In this document: positions 12,274 to 24,557 of the stretch, in pieces
Position numbering within the stretch: position 1 is the first letter of the stretch
How the letters are laid out: each line of letters begins with the position of its first letter
Assembly (NCBI GenBank): GCA_015680685.1
Contig: MNCI01003331.1
Coordinates: 87,011 to 151,010, forward strand
DNA from: Gnetum montanum
Lineage: Eukaryota > Streptophyta > Gnetopsida > Gnetales > Gnetaceae
Direction of reading: 5' to 3'
DNA length: 64,000 nt
Program-made: the position numbers and the translations under genes
The notes under the pieces: model-generated
Told to the model about the DNA's origin: nothing
Seen by the model: only the letters and a program-made list of their open reading frames with translations
The model's database searches: none

Positions 12274-12929
12274 GACACCAGAGCATGTCATGCATGTAGA
12301 AGTCCAGCTCTAAACAACAACGAACAAGATCTTCAACAACAACAGAGAGACGATTTGCAATTCCACCGGAGAAGAAATAGCTAGAGGCTATGATGAAGCT
12401 GGAGAAAATAACTTCAAAAGAAACCACAACCAAGAGGACCAATGTAAGTAGGATGGTTGTCAAAACACGGATCAAAAAGAAACATGTTGTGGTCCGCATA
12501 ATCCTGCAACGTGATCAGAACTCGAGGAGAACCTGCAAAGGATTAAAACCTAACTAAAAATAGAAAGATCTGAAAATGGTTAGAATCCAAAGAACAGTGA
12601 AAGACACTGTCAGGAAAGGCTCTGTAATTCCAAGGAAACGAGATAGAGAGAAAAACATTAGAAATTTTAGATAAAGATCTCGTGCGTCAAGGAAAAGAAC
12701 AGGGAGGCTAAACGAAATACTGTAGAAAATGTAAAATAGAAAACACTATTAAATAAAAAGTAATAGAAGCTCAAAGCATTGCACAACATCTGTTGTAACA
12801 CAAAATGTTTTTGGGGACTTTCACCCCTCATTAGTGTGTTTAGGCAATGCGTCCAGGCAGCTGAAGCTACAAATGCAAGGGAATGAGCATGCCAGTACAT
12901 GTATAAATAGGATCCCAACTTCAAAATTT

Positions 12930-13024
12930 GAAACTCCTGCTCATTAAAATTTTAGACTCCCTCTCATTAAAATTTGAGACTCCCGCTCATTAAAATTTGA
13001 GACTCCTATTCATTAAAATTTTAG
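12930..13024. repeat. Short tandem repeat of about 27-29 bp, four copies
   Basis: GA[AG]ACTCC[TC]GCTCATTAAAATTT-like units repeat four times with small changes between the second and third promoter-like modules. The first module (about 12080) carries one copy of the same unit. Confidence 0.85.
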
Positions 13025-13837
13025 GGACTTAAAATTTTAAGGAAAAGAACGGGGGGCTAAGAGAAATACTGTAGAAATTGTAAAATCGAAACACTGTTAG
13101 ACAGAAAGTAATAGAAATCTCAAAGCATTGCACAACATCTGTTGTGACACAAAACAGTTTTAGGGACTTGCACTCCTCATCAGTGTGTTTAGGCAATGTG
13201 GCCAAGCAGCTAAAGCTACAAAGGCAAGGGAATGAGCATGCTAGTACATGTATAAATAGTGTCCCAACTTCAAAAATTTGAAACTACCTGCAATCAATCA
13301 AGGATTTAGTGTTACTAAGGTGTTTTTCATTTATCATCGATAGAGTTATACCTTACTCATGTCCTTAGTTCCATTAGGTTCTTAGTTCTTGTGATTGCAG
13401 AGTTAGAAATATTTTAAGAAAAATGTCCAAAAGTGTTAACTTCTTTTATGAACCTTTTCAATTGGAATTTTTTCCCTTATGTATGGCATATAATGATGGT
13501 TATGATTCCTTAGGTTAGATAATAAAATATTTTTGCATGCATATAACTAATTTTTGATTAAATACTTAAGTCTTTTTAACATTCTTACCTTTATAATACC
13601 TTCCAAGTGATAGAAAATTTCAAAAAATTGGTGCAATTTTTCCATACAATCATTCTCCCCTAACTAAATTGAACACTCGGGGGTCAAATAGGTTCAAAAA
13701 CTATGAAAATAAAAGCTATATGAAGCAATATATCGTGTGTGGAAGCTAGATGCACAGAGCTCTTAGTTAAGAGAGAAAACTACAAAAACTCCCCTAACTT
13801 CAATTGATGATAATGAATTTTAGAGCATTACAAAGGC

Positions 13838-13849
13838 CCTATTTATAGG
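13838..13849 (-). promoter_or_regulatory. Internal TATA box of the gypsy derivative
   Basis: CCTATTTATAGG is palindromic and gives CCTATAAATAGG on the minus strand. It is preceded, in element orientation, by two GATATTGGG-type motifs. The element at 28394-35944 has the matching arrangement at 32724-32737. Confidence 0.5.
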
Positions 13850-16359
13850 TTTTTATGGACCCAATATCGGGTAGCCAATATGAACTCCCACCCAATATCA
13901 AGGGTATTAAAATTACACCTCATGGAAATATTCAACATGAAAAATGAAGCTTTGTGATTGGTTGGAAGGTTTCATGTAAAGTTCAAAGTTCTAGGGTAAG
14001 TGAGAGTTCATATTTAGGCACTGGTAATGTTAGAAGATGGAATCATAGGAATTAAAAGCTTTGGAAGATGTAAGAAAAGGATACCAAGTCTATGATATAG
14101 AACAGATAGGTTGTATGACAAGGAAAGGTGTTGAAATTGACATTTATGCATTTGGAAGGTTTAAGATGATGCAATTGTGTTAGACAAGTACAAGTTACAA
14201 AAGTTATACAAGTGGGTCCTCCCCAAAGTAAGCTCTAGCCCTTAATTCCCTTATATAATCACACCTAAAAATGTCCATAGCCACGAAATGAGTTGAATGC
14301 AACGCATACCTATTGAACAAAACACACATGTTAAAACCATTAATTTAAGAGAATAACTCTATGTTACACAAAACCATAAGTTATGATCATACAGATAGTA
14401 AGATGAGATGGATTTTAGAAACGATTGTACAAAGTAGGATGTGAGGTGCCTTACCATGGGCATAATGAATCCTTGTGTGTTATTAATGGTTAAAGTAATC
14501 ATTAGCCCTTCTTTCCAAGATTCAAACCAAGTCCAAACTACATCCCAATGACATCATGTTGTTTTATCTCTTGGATTGACAACCATAAGACTACCACTAT
14601 TGCAAGGAGTATCATCACTTGGTGTTTTGTACAAGGGAAGATTTTATTCATGGCACTTCTCTTCTCTTCTTTTATTTTTTTTTTTAATTTCTAAGAAGCC
14701 ACCAACCTTTAGGCATAGACAACATGTTTTTTTAGTGGAACCCTTAGAAATGTATTCTATGCTCTTTTATTTTATTTTTACTTGTGTCAACCTTACTAGA
14801 GGACTACCTTCAGGCATGGGTAACAAGTCTTTCTAGTGATATGGTAAGGAAAAACTTATTTTACTCTTACTTCTATTTTTTTTAGATTTACAAGGATATA
14901 ATTACAACCTTAGAAACATGATAGAACATATAGAAGCAATCCAAGAGAATCTACAAATCTCCTTGATGTCACAACCTTTGTATTCCCACTTGGTTCTCCA
15001 CTTTTTTGTCTAAGCACAATGATTACAAGTTCATTCTTACTTTGATGATGAAGAAGAATATCATTATGACCATGGTAAGAACCTCTTATTGATGGAATGG
15101 ATGCATGGATGACATGTCCTCATTGTCCAAATAATCAGTCCCTTATAACTTTGACAACATAGAGTAAACCTCATCTCAATGGGCTACATCTTGTCATTTT
15201 ATTCACAAATGAGATTATTAACAAAGGAAATGAAAACAAAGTGTGAAAAAATTTGAAAAGAATGGAAAAATTCTATATAAAGAGAAGAGAAAATGATAAA
15301 AAATTATAAAAAAAGATGAAAAACACTTATTAATTATTGATTTTAGGATGGGGCATCTCCCCCATGACTAAGCTTTTAACCATGATAAGAATTAATAAGT
15401 GGACAAGCATGCTCTATGCATTTGTGAAACAACATTAAATCTTCATTTTCAAGCCACTGTGTCTTCTGGTTTAGTGGCAATTAAGTAGATGGGTTGTTTC
15501 TCACATACTTGGTTTTGAAATGTATGGTGGGTCAAAATAGAAATTGTGTTAACTTTGTGAACTTCTAGCCTATGATTGCATCCTTTATCATGATTATTTA
15601 TGCATGGATTCTTTTATATCTCCATAATGCTAGATTCATTACTTCTATAAGGTGTTGAAGTAACGGCAGGGTTGGCCTTTGTGTAGGATTGGAGGACATT
15701 GGTTGTGAGAGGAAAGGTGTTGCACTTGATTGGCATTGTGTTGGCTTGGATGAGCTAGTAGGTCCATGAGTGTTATGCCTATGCATGGGAACTATCTTGA
15801 AGAAAGGATGTTTTTGAGATTGTGGTGGAGTTCTCTGAGCATTATCATTTCTGCATGTGTTTGTAGCATAAGTGGCATTCTTTCATTGATGTTGTGGTGC
15901 TGAACCTTTTTGTGTTGTTAGCTATGACATGTGATGGAGGTAAGTATGAGAATATTGAGAATATGATGGAGGGTGGGAGGTGTGAGGTGGTGATCTCATG
16001 GAAGATGTTGTGGGGTGATGATATTCATGAGAGTAGTAGTAGTGATTTGAGATAAAGGAAGTAGAACTAGTTGGTGAAATAGGTTGTTGAACATAATACT
16101 TGGATGGGTTTAGTTGATAATAAAGGTAGTGCTTGTTTGATGATGGCCTCCCCCACGATTTTGGGTTTTTCCACTATGATTGAAAGTAGTTTTGGGACTG
16201 ATAAGAAGCCTCACTAGGATAGTATGGTTGGTTGTAGGACTGTCTATAATTACGTTGTGAGTAAGGTAATTTCCTAGGAATTTGCTTTTGTATGAACTTG
16301 GGATTCAATGCTTAAGACCAATACTCATGTAGATGTAACATGACTAGGAAATAGCCCTT

Positions 16360-17851
16360 TCAATGGTCATATAGGTAGATTTCACATCCATCATCCTCTT
16401 CTGTAGTTGAGTCTCTAGCCTCTTCTTCTATAGCTATTTTTCCTTTTTGCCGATAAATGTTCCTAGCTATTTCTTGGTTCTTTTTCCTCCTCTTGTTTTG
16501 ATCACTCAATTTCTTTTGCATTAGTCTCTTCTCTATGGTTTTTACATAAGTTGTAACTTTATCATTCATCAACTCCCATAGCTTATCTAGCCTTGCTTCA
16601 AGATCATTGATAGAATTTTGTATTAGCAAAGTTTGTTGTAAAATCCCCTCATCAAGAGTTGCCTCTTTTTCCTTATCATAGAAATGAACCCTCTTCTTTT
16701 GAAGAGTTAGGTCCCAATTAATTTTCCTCTACATTCTCTCATTTACATAACTCTTCTTCTTCTTTCACCACCTTCTTTATTATCCTTTGTATTTGATGGG
16801 ATTTTAATTCATATAATTGACCTTAGGCATAAATCTCAAGGATCTCTCTCATTTGATTACAAAGTTCATGTATGATGTGGAAAAGTTGCTCTTTTTGAGA
16901 GAAGTCATGGTCTAGACATCTATGTAGTAGAGAATAGTATCTATCTAAGGCCATATCCAAGGGTTTATGTTGTTCTTGTTTACATTCTTGGATTTTTTTC
17001 CTTAGGTTCAACACCCTTGCATAGGTTTGGTATTTCTTGTTGAAAATTTCTAGCATTGTGGACCATTGATGGATTGAAGTTGGTTTCAATGATCTATACC
17101 ATGCTTCAACTTCCTCTATTAGTATCCTAGGAAAGAACTTAAGCTTTTTCCACCCACTTTCAATGTTTTGTAAGATGCAAACATCATGAAAAGCTTGTAA
17201 ATGATGTTGTGGATGAGAATTATAGCCTCCCACAAATTTAGGGATGCTATTCATATCAAGCCTTTTGATGCAAAGTTTCTTGCAATGCCTATGGGGTATT
17301 TTAACTTTCTCTGTGATCTATGTCATGCTCTTAGTGGCCAACAAGGGTTCACTGTCATTAGGAACATCATGGTGAAAATTTCTATTTCTATTTGTCTAAT
17401 TGTGAATATTTTATCTATGTGTATTTTTATGTCTTTGATTTTACCCTTGGTTTCAATTTCTATTTTTATTTTGACCCCATAGTGTAGCTTTATCTCTATA
17501 CCTATGTTCATCTTCATCAAAACTAGACATTGAAGAGGAAGAGAAAGATAAGAAGCTCAAAGAATCACCATGGCTTTTATACTTCTCCATTTGGTCCCTT
17601 GATTTCTGTTTTTTAGGTTTTGAGGAGGTCCTAGGCCATGAGGTCTCCCATGGCCTAAGAGTTACTTCATCTCCTCCAGAATTATCTACCTTAGGTGAAT
17701 GTAGTCCTTAAGTGTACTAAGGGTGGTTATGAACATATGAAACCCCTACATGAGGTTGGTCACTCCAATTTTCTTCAATATATATCTCATTAGTCCTCCA
17801 ATGAATGTTCTCTTCATATAATGCATTATTTATTTCATGTGAAAGAGACAT
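16360..17851 (-). pseudogene. gag: Gypsy gag pseudogene
   Basis: A start codon at 17849-17851 begins MSLSHEINNALYEENIHWR, matching the start of the gag at 34995 (HWRTNE shared). A charged, serine-rich part (SLSFLSFSSSMSS) follows. The capsid core at 17254-16823 contains FVGGYNSHPQHHLQAFHD, VEAWYRSLKP, IHQWSTMLEIFNKKYQTYA and KPLDMALDRYYSLLHRC. The distal part at 16629-16360 is K/R/E-rich (KKLSDQNKRRKK) and in another frame. Stops lie in the linker region. It is a shell protein of the particle, disabled by stops and a frame change. Confidence 0.7.
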
Positions 17852-18286
17852 GATATTGGATATCTAATAGTGGAGCCCTACAAAAACATGAATCATCATG
17901 AACAAATTAAGGATAGGTGCAAAAAGCATCTATTGTGAAGATGCATCATCATCTTGAAGTCATTATCATGGATTTCCACCAATCATTTCACCTTTCACAT
18001 GTTAGATTTCCTCATCCTTTGTAAGCATGCCCAACATTACAAAATAGGGCTTCACATTGTACTCCAATAGATCAAAACTAATCACATTCCAAAAATCAAG
18101 GAAAAAAATATAATGTACAAAATAGCTACATTAGATGCTAAATTTCATGTTTTGTTGCATTTCTATGTTTGAAGCTTTACCATTTGTATCCTTTTGTTGA
18201 GAACAAAAAATGGTTCTTTCAAAATAGTAAGGGTAAAATTCAAAATTTAAACTTGAAATCATATTGAGTATATTATATTAGTATTT

Positions 18287-18291
18287 ATACT
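18287..18291. other. Target site duplication, left copy (ATACT)
   Basis: ATACT directly precedes the 5' LTR and recurs directly after the 3' LTR. Confidence 0.85.
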
Positions 18292-19097
18292 TGATGGGAC
18301 GCGATATCGCATGGGCCGCGATATCGTGTATGCGATATCACGTACGCGATATCGCAGTGCACAAAAAAATCTATAAATAAGAGGTGGTTGTCCCTTGTTT
18401 GTGATTCTAGGCCTAGACTGTAGGGAAACTATGGTAGTTTGATCTCTCCAAAGATAGAATATTTTCCATGTGCCCACAGTAGGAACTCCAAAGAGAACGG
18501 ATCTTTATTCGAGCAAACATTGTACTGAACACAAGTTTGTGTACGGCAATAAAGATGAACTTCTTGGATAAACCTTGTAGTGCATGGAATAGGCTAATTA
18601 GTATTTTATTTATTGTTATTTACTATTTTTCATTTAAATGCTTTATTAGTTATTAAATCTTTCTCAACCCTTCTCTCCTAATTAAGTGCCTCAGTATGAT
18701 TGCTTCGAGCACATGTGTTACGCTTGGTGAACCCAGCAAAGATTAGCTTTTGGTAACCAAGGTTGCATTGGTTCAGGGTGTGAACGGTAAGTGGGAACGG
18801 ATGCTGATGCTAGGTTAATTCAGACTTAGTTAGTTAGTTAAAGTTAGTAATTAGTCTCTTTAACCCTTCAACTCACTAGCATAGGAGATAAAACTGAAAA
18901 AGCTATAAAAATCATATACCTTAGACTTACTTAACCATACACCGTGACAACTACAAGTAATTCTAGGAAGACAACGAATAATTAACCTTAAGTGTTCCAT
19001 GAGGTGTGTAGGCACTTAGTCTTTGGAGTTCGACTGGATTGCACGTGTTACACTCGTATTCGTATGGTTGAGTGTAGGGGTACCTCATCACTCATCA
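18292..19097 (+). repeat. 5' LTR with GATATC motif array
   Basis: 806 bp, TGATGGG...CTCATCA. U3 opens with four GATATC-centred units in about 60 bp (18303-18356). A TATA box CTATAAATAAGAG follows at about 18371. The rest matches the 3' LTR at 24558-25350 and, in reverse orientation, the LTRs at 28394-29322 and 35095-35944. Confidence 0.92.
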
Positions 19098-19098
19098 T

Positions 19099-19116
19099 TG
19101 GTGCTGTTGCCAAGGA
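19099..19116 (+). other. Primer-binding site
   Basis: TGGTGCTGTTGCCAAGGA begins two bases after the LTR end. It is close to the TGGCGCCGTTGCCGGGGA type known from plant gypsy elements of the Athila/Tat group (primed by tRNA-Asp), with transition differences. Confidence 0.75.
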
Positions 19117-19550
19117 CTAAGTGTTTGTGTACTAAGTAGAACATAAGAGATCATTCACATCGTTGGGAGCTTAAACGAACCTTAGGGTTCATTAGCAAGA
19201 AAAATTATATAACGGTAAAATCAGCACACCTATAAGACATAACGTCTTCTTCTTTTTCTCACAAGAGCAACTCACCACCTAGGGATCATACAAAGAACAG
19301 TCAGAAATCAAAAACACATAGCCTAAATCAGCTAGTTCCTCAACAATATAAGGTGGAATATACTCATCCCGATGAGTATATATCTAATTTTACTTTTATC
19401 TTCCATCAAGATGAACAGATGCACTAGAGAGACTTGCAAGGTAACATTGTGTTACCTCCAGATCGTGCAGTCCCCAACATGCTCCTCCATGCTTTGGCAC
19501 AGATCGGCATGACTTAGCTCTATGCTGAATACGTCATAGAAAATTTTGAC

Positions 19551-22300
19551 ATGAGGGATTACCATCCCGTAGCTTTACAACGTATGAGGAACTCAAGGAA
19601 GGAGAGCCAACATACACTATTGAAGGGCAAAGAGGTCCCGCACATCCTAAGTGAAATGGAAGATGGTGAACTACTTATAACAGGTTCACTATCAAAGGAT
19701 GTTCCCCCTCCTAATGATGGTGAGGAGGTGGGGTATCAGAACCTACGCTCCACGATACACAACCCTGGTTCTGATCCCCATGAACACCAGCTATTTACTA
19801 AGGGAACAACTACACATGACAAGGATGAGCACTTAGATCGTCATTACAATCAGGGCCGAAGCCACAAAAGAGAAGGCAAGAAACATCGTCATGGTGATGG
19901 TTCTCCTTCTTCTTCTCCTTCTTCACATCGCTCACCCTCTCCTTCCACCTCTGGGTGCAATCATAAAGAGCATAATGGTGACGATAGACGTAGGCAAAAT
20001 GAGAGACCTTGATGAGAGAGTCGAGAGCGAGGACAAGGGCATGAATGAAGAGAAAGTAGGGAACAATGGAGATATCATAGACGTCATGAAAGAGATGATC
20101 ATGAAGAACCCCTACTTCCTACCTAAAGTATGCTAGATATTATGGAGGCAGTAAGAATCCCAACAAGGCATTTAAAAGATAGTCGAATCAAGCACTTAGA
20201 CATGAACAAAATCCCACGCTTTTAAGGGGATACAATGCAGATCCAAAAAATCATTTACAAGCATTCCATGATGCCTGCGCCTTGAAAAACATAGAAAATG
20301 AGTGGAAAAAACTAAATTTGTTTCCCAGGACACTCATCAAGGAAGCAGAGAGTTGGTACTGGTCCTTAGAGCCGGAAACCATCAGGAGGTGGAGTACGAT
20401 GTTAGAACTCTTCAACGATAAGTATCAAACATACTCCAGAGTGTCTAATTTGCATAAGCAAATCCAAGGATGGAAGCAAGGTACTCATGAACCATTGGAT
20501 GCTACCATGGGCCACTACTATGCATTGTTACATCTTTGCCCGGGCCATGGTTATGCACAGCAGGATCAACTCTACGACATCGTAGATGGGATAAGGTATG
20601 AAAATAGGAGAACCCTTGGGACTTATGCCCAAGGGAGACTATCAGAACTTAGATTCCATGAGATTCAAAAATTGTTGGAACAAGTAGCCAAAGAAGAAGA
20701 GGAGCTACGAAAAAGAAAAAGTGCAAAAGAATACAACTGTGACTCCTCCCTTCGAAAGAAGGGAGTGAGATTTTGCGATGAAGAGGATGAGTCACCAATC
20801 GAAGCATTGGTGAACAGAAAAACCTTGCCGCTTTAGAGGCTAACAATAGAAGTAGCGGCTAAGGTAGATGAAGTATGGAACTCCTTAGACAGTAAGATTG
20901 AAACTGTCCTGAAAATTATAGAAGAGTCTAAGGAGGAATGAAGCAGTGACAAGGACAAGAAAAAGCAAAGAGACTTAGGCCCTGCATGTGACAAGGGTAA
21001 GGGGAAAATGAACATCTCCGATGTGGTTGTGGAATCAGACATAGACGATGATGGTGAATGTGAGATCTGCCACTATGACCATCCTAAGGGATGTTCTCCA
21101 ATCATCTCACATCTACAAGATTCTGGGATGTATGCACTTAACCCAAGACTCAACCAACGGTAGACACCTCATAGGTTACCTTATCCCCAAGGTAACCCAA
21201 GGTAATTCCACCAACCCTTGACATACTATCCAAGTGAAACTCCACCACAACCCATTGGACAACATCAGCAGTGGAAATACCCACAGTCATGAGGGATGCC
21301 ACCACCTAAACATCAATACCCTTACCGACAGCCTGACCCTTATGGATACTACATGCAGCAACCGATTTCTCCAAGTGACTCCATGGATCACACAACTCCC
21401 CAACATCACTACCAAGTTCGGGAGTACATTAGGAGGACTCCTTCTCCTCCAGGAAATGCTCCATACCCATACCATCCTCCTAATCCATCTGCACCTCTTC
21501 CACCAGTAGTTCCCATAACATCTCCTGCTCCAACAATGCAAGTGGAACTCCCCACTCAACCACAGCAACGCAACGCTACACGAGCCATAAACATTCAACC
21601 CGCTGCTGGTTTTGATAACCATAAAAAGAGAAGACCATTCTTCAAAACCAAAATCCTAGATAAGCTCTCACAACAACAAGCAGTTGAGTCTATAATCAAT
21701 CCTCCAACACATAAGGCTTCGAAGCTTCCTTCCATCCAACAACAGAGCTCAACGTATATGGTTATGTTAACACATACCGTAACCGACTGGATCAAGGTAG
21801 GCCACCTTCCTAGGAAACTATTTGACCCTGGAAGTCCCTTAATCTATCTCCGAGTCACCAGGCACAAACCTCATAAGGCTCTTCTTGACTCAGGTTTCGG
21901 AGTCAACTTAATATCACAAGAAATGTATCAAGCATGGAACCTGCCCCAACTTAAGAAGAGCAATATTCAACTAGAGTTGGCTGACTAGTCCATCACCATT
22001 TCCTTGGGATTGGTGGAGGAAATCATTACCATTATGTGTGATTGGTCCTACCCAACTGATTTCCTGGTGATTGAAGTCAACAACAACAAAGGGGACTTCC
22101 CAATTATAATGGGAAGGGCATGGCTGAGTAGAGTAAATGCATGCCTAGGAATTTGTGATCTTTCCTTGGAAATATCTAAGCTAAGTATTTATGAAAATAT
22201 CGAGAAGAGTAAAGTTCCATGCATCACATACAATGATACATTGGGAGATGACATGGAGGAAATGCCTCCATGCAACAGGTGTGCCCTTGAAACTCTATAA
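19551..22300 (+). pseudogene. gag: gag-protease ORF with a few disabling changes
   Basis: The start at 19551 gives a 153-codon piece with a charged, serine-rich tail (SPSSSPSSHRSPSPSTSG). Reading continues with stops to about 20222, where an indel shifts the frame. From about 20224 to 22300 one frame runs with only point stops (near 20834, 20939, 21161, 21291, 21986). Capsid core: NHLQAFHD, AESWYWSLEP, IRRWSTMLELFNDKYQTY, EPLDATMGHYYALLH. After a proline-rich linker comes an aspartic protease: ALLDSGFGVNLISQ (D-S-G active site) and IIMGRAWLSRVNA. The ORF ends at 22300 with no RT. It encodes particle protein and protease only. Confidence 0.8.
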
Positions 22301-22555
22301 CAAAGATGCCTGTATGTAGCAATCACACAAGTAGTAGACACCTCGTGGTTGATAGCTAGTCAAAAGAGCAAACCAACATGCATGAAATGAACTAAGGAAA
22401 CAACCCATGCCAACAATGATGGCATAGACACATTGGAATATGAGTGTCGCCGACTTCCACCCCTTAATCTAAGAACATCAATTGGGAGGATTTGGGCACT
22501 TCTAAGAAATTCAAATAGGAATTCATTATTTTTGATCTCTCCTTTTCCATTCAGT

Positions 22556-22568
22556 CATGGGGGAGATG
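22556..22568 (+). other. Internal polypurine tract (conserved in the family)
   Basis: ATGGGGGAGATG preceded by TCAGTC. The same tract, same strand relative to the element, occurs at 15355-15365, 34173-34188 and 53465-53475 (all minus), always shortly after the gag part. Confidence 0.6.
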
Positions 22569-22606
22569 ACCACCTATGCTAATCATTTGGGGCCCTCAGT
22601 TCTCTT

Positions 22607-22716
22607 TAGTTTTTGTTTTACACATTTTTGTTTTACACATTTTTGTTTTCGACATTTTTGTCTTACACGTTTTTGTTTTACACATTTTTGTTTTACACAT
22701 TCTTGTTTTATAAATT
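22607..22716. repeat. 15-bp tandem repeat, about seven copies
   Basis: Units of TTTTTGTTTTACACA with few changes. On the other strand they read as a repeated CVKQK pentapeptide, which is only a by-product of the repeat. Confidence 0.88.
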
Positions 22717-24557
22717 TCTTTAACTTTTCTTGTTTTTGTTTTTTAACATCATTATATTTTCTCATTTTTATGTGTGTGTGTGTGTGCATGTGTGTTATCC
22801 ACCCTGTAAGTTTTTCACCCAATAAGTGTTCTTCATGATGGTATGAACTATTTTCTATTGGTTGCTAATGTTCGATTTTTACCTTGAAGTCACAATGTTG
22901 ATACTAAGGTATGTTTCTTTTGATATGGTAGGCAATGAGTTCACTTCATCCATTCATCCACTAGTTTCTATGGTCTCTCTCAGCTTGGAAATGTATAGTC
23001 CCTTTCAATAATAAGAACTCTAACGAATCGGTAACTGGGCATTTCTCAAACTAAGGAAGGACTCAAAGATTGAAAAGGGTGTGACTTTAAGGGAACTTGA
23101 TGCTTTTGTGTTGGCCATTCTCTTAGGTACTTGGATGTTTTTCTTCTTGAGTTTTCTTACCATTTCAACGTTACCCAATCATCAGGAAGCTGAGCTAATA
23201 AAAATAACAAATTATTTGCATGGTGTGGTTCTCACACATAAACACATAAAACAACAAAAAAAAGAGAAAAAAAGAAGAAGAAGTGAGAATTCAAAGCACA
23301 ACCCTTAGAAAAAATAATTCCTTGGGATATAAGCACTAGTTATGGAACTAAAATAAAAATGTTCCCTCTAACTAAGGCCCTTCTCACTTCCCATTCTCTA
23401 CTCCTTGTTTCGTCAGAATGGTGGTGAGTCTTAGGTGAAGGCATTCTTGTTACTTGATGAGGATGGTTTGGCCGAATGCATTAATGTGAAGTCACTAGAA
23501 GTAGTTTTTTTGAGGCCGGACTTGGAATGGGATCTACTAAGTCACTTTAATCATGCAACACACAAGGGGCTATACACCACCTTGTTCTTGGGATTCCATT
23601 CCATTATCTCCTCTCCATCCTTCTCCCCATTATTCACCTCATTGCCAGTTGTATCATTAGTGTATATATTTTGGTTGATGCATTGTTTTCTTTTTGGTAA
23701 ATTCTTGCAGTTAAGACTTTAGCTCTTGTTCCAATTGACATTCCCAGAGCCTATAAACTCTTTGAATGTGGGTTTGTTAGGGCATTAAGGTCATGAGCCT
23801 GCTTTGGGGATGACCCACTAACATTCCTCTTTGGTGCACCAGTTAAATTCTTTCCCTTAACATTTTTGCAATCTAATTTATTTTTCTCATTTCCATCTTG
23901 ACATCTGTTTCATCAATGTTATCATTGTTTCTTTTTCTCTATCTTTCTTGTTTTTTTTTCTTTTTTTTATTTCTCCATTCTATCGCTACCGGAGGTTTGC
24001 AATTAGTCATGGGGTTACAGGGCCCAATTTTTTCGATTTTCTCCTAACTCCTACAACTTTGATAGTCACTAATATTATATCTCTAGATCTGTATCAGCCA
24101 TACCACAACCTAGCCAATGGACCTTTCACCAAAGCAAGGTATCAACTGCATTGAAATTCATTTACCCTTACTAATATAAGATTGTGTTGTGTGTGCAGAT
24201 GGCAACCATACAAAAATGGATTGGATCTGGAAGGAACACTTGGAATGGAGAAGTGCTAAAGCAACTATGCAAGGAGAAAGATGGATAGCACGCTTACGGA
24301 TGGACAATGAAAGGTGAAATTTTGGCATTGGTAGCAGCAACACTTCTTCTCTCTCTCTTTCTAAGCTACCAAATGAGGCCTAATGTCAATGTAATAAGGT
24401 ATTCACTCTTGTTGTCATGAACACCAGTTCTGTCTTGTCTTGTAATGATGATCCATTCACATGTCATCCCATTAGTTCCATTTGAGTCAATAATCCCATA
24501 CCATCCCAATATTTTGTAAGGAACTTAAGGATGAGTTTTTATTCAATCATGGGAATA

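Larger units (their letters stand above)
11775..13290 (+). repeat. Three dispersed-tandem copies of a promoter-like module
   Basis: Three similar blocks, about 11775-12105, 12655-12945 and 13025-13290, share AAGGAAAAGAACGGGG, CTCAAAGCATT, CACAACATCTGTTGTGACAC, GTGTGTTTAGGCAATG, GGGAATGAGCATGC and GTACATGTATAAATAG. Each ends in a TATA box (TATAAATAG) about 15-20 bp before the block fades. The CATTAAAATTTGAG unit follows. The blocks resemble U3 regions of LTRs or a pararetrovirus-like promoter repeated three times. No coding region that they would drive is recognisable downstream. Confidence 0.75.
13640..17851 (-). mobile_element. Gag-bearing gypsy derivative, minus strand (same family as 18292-25350)
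   Basis: Minus-strand order: gag (17851-16360), non-coding segment with an A-rich tract (about 15340-15230), an internal polypurine tract (15355-15365, reading ATGGGGGAGATG), a block with repeated GATATTGGGT and a TATA box (13870-13838), and a second purine tract (about 13660). The same modules in the same order occur in 32500-34995. The gag is homologous to those of the elements at 18292-25350 and 28394-35944. No RT, integrase or intact LTR pair is present. The right edge lies close to the insertion point of the next element. Confidence 0.7.
22301..24557 (+). other. Non-coding interior between protease and 3' LTR
   Basis: No RT, RNase H, integrase or chromodomain motif in any frame. It holds a conserved internal purine tract, a 15-bp tandem repeat and a GT-rich microsatellite (about 22771-22796). 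Short open frames here do not resemble known proteins. RNase-H-type priming for the plus strand would use the tract just before 24558. Confidence 0.6.

Noticed and set aside
11922-12924. Similar minus-strand frames at 11922-12170 and 12667-12924
   Set aside because: Their similarity comes from the repeated promoter-like module; no independent protein evidence.
21287-21622. Minus-strand 111-codon frame
   Set aside because: Antisense shadow of the proline-rich gag linker.
22583-22822. Minus-strand frame with repeated CVKQK pentapeptides
   Set aside because: It is a by-product of the 15-bp tandem repeat on the other strand.
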